Source: Streptomyces albicerus (GTDB taxonomy: Bacteria > Actinomycetota > Actinomycetes > Streptomycetales > Streptomycetaceae). Taken from it: DNA of 64,000 nt. The stretch is taken from NCBI RefSeq assembly GCF_008905045.1, contig NZ_VWMY01000052.1, positions 1-64,000 of the forward strand, given 5' to 3'. The notes under the pieces are model-generated. The model did not search any database and had not been told where the DNA came from. It saw only the letters and a list, made by a program, of their open reading frames with translations. Positions within the stretch are counted from its first letter, which is position 1. Each line of letters opens with the position of its first letter. A program made the translations under genes and the position numbers. Of this stretch, positions 60,558 through 64,000 are shown piece by piece.

Positions 60558-61439
60558 TCACGCCTCGCCTTCGAAGGAGGCCCGCCAGCTCAGCAGCCGG
60601 CGCGAGAGGACCCGTACGGCGAAGTCGCAGGCGAGGCCGAGCAGCGCGTACACGGCGAGGCACAGCACGATGACGTCCGTACGGAAGTACTGCTGGGCGT
60701 TGCTCATCAGATGGCCGAGCCCGGCGTCGGCGTTGATCTGCTCGGCGAAGACGAGGGCGAGCCAGGCGGTGGAGAGGGCGTACCGGAGTCCCACGAGCGC
60801 CCCGGGCAGCGCGCTCGGCAGGATGACGTACCGGATCAGTCCGAGCCTGCCGAGCCCCATCATCCGTGCCGCCTCGACGAGCTGGGCGTCGGCGGAGCGG
60901 ATGCCTCCATAGATGTTGAAGTACAGCGGGTAGGTCACGCCGAGGGCCACCAGCGCGATCTTCGGGGTCTCCTCGATGCCGAACCAGACGATGAACAGCG
61001 GGATCAGGCCGACCCAGGGGATCGCCCGGAACATGCCCATGGAGGAGTCGATGACGTCCTCCCCGAGCCGGAACAGACCGGCGAGCAGGGACAGCGACAG
61101 CGCGACCGTCGCTCCGATGAGGAAGCCGGTGGCCGCCCGGCGCCCGGACGCGGCGATGGCATCGGGCAGTTCGCCGGTTTTCGTCAGCTCGACGGCCTGA
61201 CGTACGACGTCCACGGGCGAGGCGAGTACCGATTCCGGGAGCACGCCGGTGGTGGAGCCCAGGAACCACAGGAGGACCAGACCCACCGGTCCCACGGTCC
61301 GGCGTACGGAACGGGGGACGGACAGGCGGCGGGGCAGATGCGCGGTGCCGCGGATGGTGATGCGGGCGGGCGTGGGCGCGGCGGGCGGGTCGGGCTTGTC
61401 CAGTACCGGCGCGCGAGCACCGAGTTGTTTCGTGGTCAT
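60558..61439 (-). CDS. ssuC: Sulfonate ABC transporter permease
   Basis: The 293-residue protein has six or seven membrane segments and the EAA loop (VEAARMMGLGRLGLIRYVI) of the SsuC/TauC family, with RAIPWVGLIPLFIVWFG in the core. A long hydrophilic N-terminus of about 45 residues is usual for actinobacterial members. GAGAGGAATC precedes the ATG. It is followed directly by its ATPase. Confidence 0.92.
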   Translation of the reverse strand: MTTKQLGARAPVLDKPDPPAAPTPARITIRGTAHLPRRLSVPRSVRRTVGPVGLVLLWFLGSTTGVLPESVLASPVDVVRQAVELTKTGELPDAIAASGRRAATGFLIGATVALSLSLLAGLFRLGEDVIDSSMGMFRAIPWVGLIPLFIVWFGIEETPKIALVALGVTYPLYFNIYGGIRSADAQLVEAARMMGLGRLGLIRYVILPSALPGALVGLRYALSTAWLALVFAEQINADAGLGHLMSNAQQYFRTDVIVLCLAVYALLGLACDFAVRVLSRRLLSWRASFEGEA

Positions 61440-61461
61440 GCGGGATTCCTCTCGGGACGGC

Positions 61462-62307
61462 TCAGGACGGCAGGGGGCCGGTCGCGGCGGGGCGGGCGGG
61501 ATCGGCGGACCAGGCGGACCAGGAGCCGGGGAAGAGCACCGCGTCGAAACCGGCGATCGCGAGGACGGCGATCTGGTGGGCCGCGGTGACACCGGAGCCG
61601 CAGTACACGCCGATCCCGGTCGCGGCACCGGCACCCCGGTCCTCGAACCGCTTGCGCAGCACCTCGGGCGGCAGGAACGTCCCGTCTCCTGCGAGGTTCT
61701 CGCCGGTCGGAGCGGAGACCGCCCCCGGAATGTGGCCCGAGCGAGGGTCCACCGGCTCCTGCTCACCGCGATAGCGCTCTCCGGCGCGGGCGTCCAACAG
61801 GAGCCCGGTGGCCGCCAGTTGGGCCGCACCGTCCGCGTCCGTCACCGGCAGTCCGCCCGGTTGGAGGACGACGTCACCCGGCTCCGGCGTCTCCGTACCC
61901 GAGTCCAGTGGCAGCCCGGCCGACCGCCAGGCGCCCAACGCCCCGTCGAGCATGGTCACTTCGGGCACTCCGGCCCACCGGAGCAGCCACCAGGCGCGGG
62001 CCGCGGCCGTGTTCCCCAGGTCGTCGTACACGACGACCGGCCGCCCGTCGGACAGGCCCCAACCGCGCGCCGCCGCCTGCAGATCCGCGAGGTCCGGCAG
62101 CGGGTGACGGCCGCCCGCCGGGCTCGGCGGACCGGCGAGCTCACGGTCCAGGTCGACGTACACCGCTCCCGGAATGTGCGCGGCCGTGTAGTGGTCCCGG
62201 CCGTGTGGGTCACCCAGCGCCCAGCGCACGTCGAGCAGCACGGGCGGTCGTCCCGAGGCGAGCAGCTCGCGCAGTTCTTCGACCGTCGTCGTCACCCGGG
62301 CGCTCAT
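61462..62307 (-). CDS. sseA: 3-Mercaptopyruvate sulfurtransferase-type rhodanese
   Basis: The 281-residue protein has two rhodanese domains. The active Cys236 is in CGSGVT, the loop diagnostic for mercaptopyruvate sulfurtransferase rather than thiosulfate rhodanese. It transfers sulfane sulfur to thiol acceptors. Its ATG overlaps the hydrolase stop codon by 4 bp (ATGA), and it precedes the SsuC gene by 22 bp, placing it in the organosulfur operon. Confidence 0.93.
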   Translation of the reverse strand: MSARVTTTVEELRELLASGRPPVLLDVRWALGDPHGRDHYTAAHIPGAVYVDLDRELAGPPSPAGGRHPLPDLADLQAAARGWGLSDGRPVVVYDDLGNTAAARAWWLLRWAGVPEVTMLDGALGAWRSAGLPLDSGTETPEPGDVVLQPGGLPVTDADGAAQLAATGLLLDARAGERYRGEQEPVDPRSGHIPGAVSAPTGENLAGDGTFLPPEVLRKRFEDRGAGAATGIGVYCGSGVTAAHQIAVLAIAGFDAVLFPGSWSAWSADPARPAATGPLPS

Positions 62308-63020
62308 GCGAGGCCCTCCGCGATCGCGGGCAGTTCGGGGGAGAGGCGCAGCCGTTCGAGGAAGAGCACGACCGTGGCGGCGGCGGTGCGGTGCAGCGCG
62401 TCGTTGAGCACGTCGTGCCGGCCGCCGTTGAAGGTCACGGTCCGTACGCCGGGATGTCCCGCGTAAGCGATCAGGGCACGGTCGAGCGGACTCACCGGGT
62501 CCGCCGCGCCGTGCAGGGCCAGCACGGGGACCCGTACGAGATCCAGCCGCAGTTCCGGCAGCTCGGGGGCCTCGTCCAGTGCCCCGCGCCGGAACGCCGG
62601 GTCGTTCGTGAGGCGGCCCTGATGGGTGGGACAAGCTGTGCGCGCCTCGACCTCGGCCTCCCAACTCCCGGACACCCAGGTCCCGGTGGGGAGGCCGGCC
62701 AGGATCAGCGCGTCGATCCCCGGGGTCCGCTCGGCGGCGAGTCGGACGGCGTACCGGGCACCCGTGTCCGAACCGACCACCACCTTCGGGCCGGGCAGGG
62801 ACTCGTCGGCGAGGAGTTTGGCCGCCTCGTCGAGGACGGACGGATCGGCGGTGGGATCACCGAGGGCCCGTACGGGGTAGGCGTCGAAGGCGAGACGGCG
62901 GCCGAACCGCTCGTACACGCCGCCGTGTTCGCCCCGGCCGGCCAGCACGATCAGCGTGCCGCGCGCGGCGAGGCCTTCGGGTTCGTCCCACGAGAGCAAA
63001 CGGGACAGCGAGGAGGGCAT
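62304..63020 (-). CDS. Alpha/beta hydrolase with GSDTG nucleophile elbow
   Basis: The 238-residue protein has an alpha/beta-hydrolase fold: GTLIVLAGRGEHGGVYERF (oxyanion region), elbow GSDTG (83-87), acid in LALHGAADPVSP and the His in NGGRHDVLND. In the G-x-Nuc-x-G pattern the nucleophile position is Asp85 rather than Ser, as in dehalogenases and epoxide hydrolases, so it may not be a plain esterase. It is the first gene of the sulfur operon. AAGGGAGC precedes the ATG. Substrate unknown. Confidence 0.82.
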   Translation of the reverse strand: MPSSLSRLLSWDEPEGLAARGTLIVLAGRGEHGGVYERFGRRLAFDAYPVRALGDPTADPSVLDEAAKLLADESLPGPKVVVGSDTGARYAVRLAAERTPGIDALILAGLPTGTWVSGSWEAEVEARTACPTHQGRLTNDPAFRRGALDEAPELPELRLDLVRVPVLALHGAADPVSPLDRALIAYAGHPGVRTVTFNGGRHDVLNDALHRTAAATVVLFLERLRLSPELPAIAEGLA

Positions 63021-63039
63021 GAGGAAGCAGCTCCCTTGT

Positions 63040-63267
63040 TCAGGGCAGGGGAAAGGACGAGCGGGGAGGAGAGCGACAGCCAGCCGGCACGCGTCGGAGC
63101 AGCTCAGACGTGATCAGCGGAGGCCTGAGCGGTCTCGGGGAAGTGAGGCACGCCCCCGCGCCGCCCGGCACGGCACCTCGCCCCACTGCCGCATCACCCA
63201 AGTACGTCCAGTACGAGGGCGATGCACAGCACGCCGATGCACCGCACCGGACGACGCGGGAACGCAC
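63040..63267 (-). CDS. Possible Cys-containing leader ORF of the sulfur operon
   Basis: From the GTG at 63267, preceded by GGGGAAG, a 75-codon frame opens MRSRVVRCGASACCASPS, with four Cys in its first 14 residues. A second short frame overlapping it (GTGCGGTGC..., 17 codons, two Cys) is an alternative. Either could sense cysteine supply by attenuation, as reported for Cys-containing leader peptides in actinobacteria. There is no family match, and the longer frame reaches to within 20 bp of the first structural gene. Confidence 0.3.
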   Translation of the reverse strand: MRSRVVRCGASACCASPSYWTYLGDAAVGRGAVPGGAGACLTSPRPLRPPLITSELLRRVPAGCRSPPRSSFPLP

Positions 63268-63493
63268 CCCACTTCCCCGAGACCGCTAGCGGAAACGCCG
63301 GTGAACGGCGGGGAATCAACGACAGCGCGCGCTGCACGCCACGCCGAAGTCGATGACTCGGCGCTGCGTCAGAAGGGCAGCGGAAGCGGTCGTGGGAACC
63401 ATGCGTTCATCATGACCGGCCACGGCGGACGGCGTCCAACGACGATTCCGCATCGAAACCGATCAGCAATCGCGATCGATGCCCGGGGCGGGC

Positions 63494-63499
63494 TACGGT
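63494..63499 (+). promoter_or_regulatory. Possible leaderless -10 element of the LysR gene
   Basis: TACGGT six bases before the ATG, with no ribosome site present, suggests that transcription begins at the start codon. No good -35 is visible. Confidence 0.4.
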
Positions 63500-63505
63500 C
63501 GCCGT

Positions 63506-64000
63506 ATGTCCCAACCTGTCCTCGACATCGTGGCCCTGCGCAGCCTGACCGCGATAGCCGACTGCGGCGGTTTCCATCGCGCGGCCCACTCCCTCGCCCT
63601 CAGCCAGTCCGCGGTGAGCCAGCATGTGCGCAGGCTGGAGAAGACGCTGGGGCATCCGGTCGTCGAACGTGCGGGCCGGGGCACCCGGTTCACCCCGGCG
63701 GGCCGCCTGCTCGTGGAGCAGGCGCGCCGCATTCTCGCCGTCCACGACGAGGCCGTACGGGTCCTGCTGGACACCGAGGGCGACACCGTCACCATCGGGT
63801 CCACCGAACACGCCGCCGACCAGTTCCTGCCCCGGCTGACCGCGGCCGTCCAAGAGGTGCGGCCGGGCTGCCGGGTGCGCTTTCGCATCGACCGCTCGGC
63901 ACGCCTGGTCGAGGCCGTGGAGCGCGGCAGCGTCGATGTCGCGGTGTATGTGACGGAAGCGGCCGCCACCGAGGGCACTCCGGTCGGCGGCCTCCCGCTG
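63506..64000 (+). CDS. LysR-family regulator, cut off at the right edge
   Basis: The frame is open from ATG 63506 to the window end (165 codons). It begins with a LysR helix-turn-helix (LDIVALRSLTAIADCGGFHRA, then LALSQSAVSQHVRRLEKTLG), followed by VERAGRGTRFTPAGRLL, and enters the effector-binding domain (DTVTIGSTEHAADQFL; SVDVAVYVTE). It is divergent from the nine-gene sulfur operon, the usual position for its regulator, as with Cbl/CysB-type control of ssu genes. The C-terminal half of the effector domain is outside the window. Confidence 0.9.
   Translation, partial: MSQPVLDIVALRSLTAIADCGGFHRAAHSLALSQSAVSQHVRRLEKTLGHPVVERAGRGTRFTPAGRLLVEQARRILAVHDEAVRVLLDTEGDTVTIGSTEHAADQFLPRLTAAVQEVRPGCRVRFRIDRSARLVEAVERGSVDVAVYVTEAAATEGTPVGGLPL

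Larger units (their letters stand above)
63021..63505. other. 485-bp divergent control region of the sulfur operon and LysR gene
   Basis: It may encode a Cys-containing leader ORF (63040-63267, minus). Near the LysR gene is an 8-bp palindrome ATCGCGAT at 63469-63476, a candidate part of a LysR-type box. No other gene is seen. Confidence 0.5.

Noticed and set aside
1..64000. CRISPR arrays, tRNA or rRNA genes, insertion sequences or prophage
   Set aside because: No regularly spaced repeats, cloverleaf-like sequences, transposase or integrase were seen by eye; a dedicated RNA scan was not possible.

Overview
The window is very high-GC actinobacterial DNA and almost certainly a Streptomyces chromosome. 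Evidence: the three-gene 2-methylisoborneol operon with an EshA-type shell protein, a monomeric isocitrate dehydrogenase, a CYP157-like P450, several GTG/TTG starts and leaderless-looking promoters, and a familiar Streptomyces intergenic repeat near 36703. I see no rRNA, tRNA, phage, integrase, transposase or CRISPR.

Layout. 0-3 kb: a LuxE-like acyl-adenylating enzyme coupled to a LuxC-like acyl reductase. 3-13 kb: regulation and sugar metabolism (Ser/Thr kinase with a beta-propeller, a PAS-GAF-PP2C-ATPase protein whose phosphatase metal ligands look lost, a GH15 enzyme, a large LAL regulator). 13-21 kb: mostly membrane proteins (MFS exporter, DUF2252, K+ channel, HdeD-like, SHOCT and DUF7144-like proteins), resembling a membrane-stress group. 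21-30 kb: flavin oxidoreductase, CYP157-like P450, a SCO1/SenC fossil, an ABC exporter with a 1-nt frameshift inside its signature motif, a DUF418 protein, a DHFR-like reductase, and a TetR protein that has lost its DNA-binding domain. 30-42 kb: GT-C-like glycosyltransferase, icd, a SpoIIE phosphatase, IclR and PucR regulators around an amino-acid permease, and a secreted GH5 behind a LacI-type operator pair.

42-46 kb is the part I find most interesting. A CsoR/CstR-like repressor, an MMPL exporter and a DUF302 protein share five copies of one 16-bp operator (WTACC-N6-GGTAT), forming a compact local regulon. The repressor has Cys-Gly-Cys in place of the copper-binding Cys-His-Cys, which suggests persulfide or thiol sensing rather than copper sensing.

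46-53 kb: alpha-L-fucosidase, then the 2-methylisoborneol operon (family 2B encapsulin, 2-MIB synthase, GPP methyltransferase). The synthase has two near-identical 15-residue motifs in its disordered N-terminus, which are good candidates for shell-loading signals. A flavin monooxygenase, an SseB-like protein and an AraC regulator follow.

54-63 kb: nine co-directional, often overlapping genes form an organosulfur operon (alpha/beta hydrolase, mercaptopyruvate sulfurtransferase, SsuC, SsuB, two binding proteins, SsuD, an SfnB/DszC-like dehydrogenase and a GlcD-like oxidase). A LysR regulator diverges from it and runs off the right edge.
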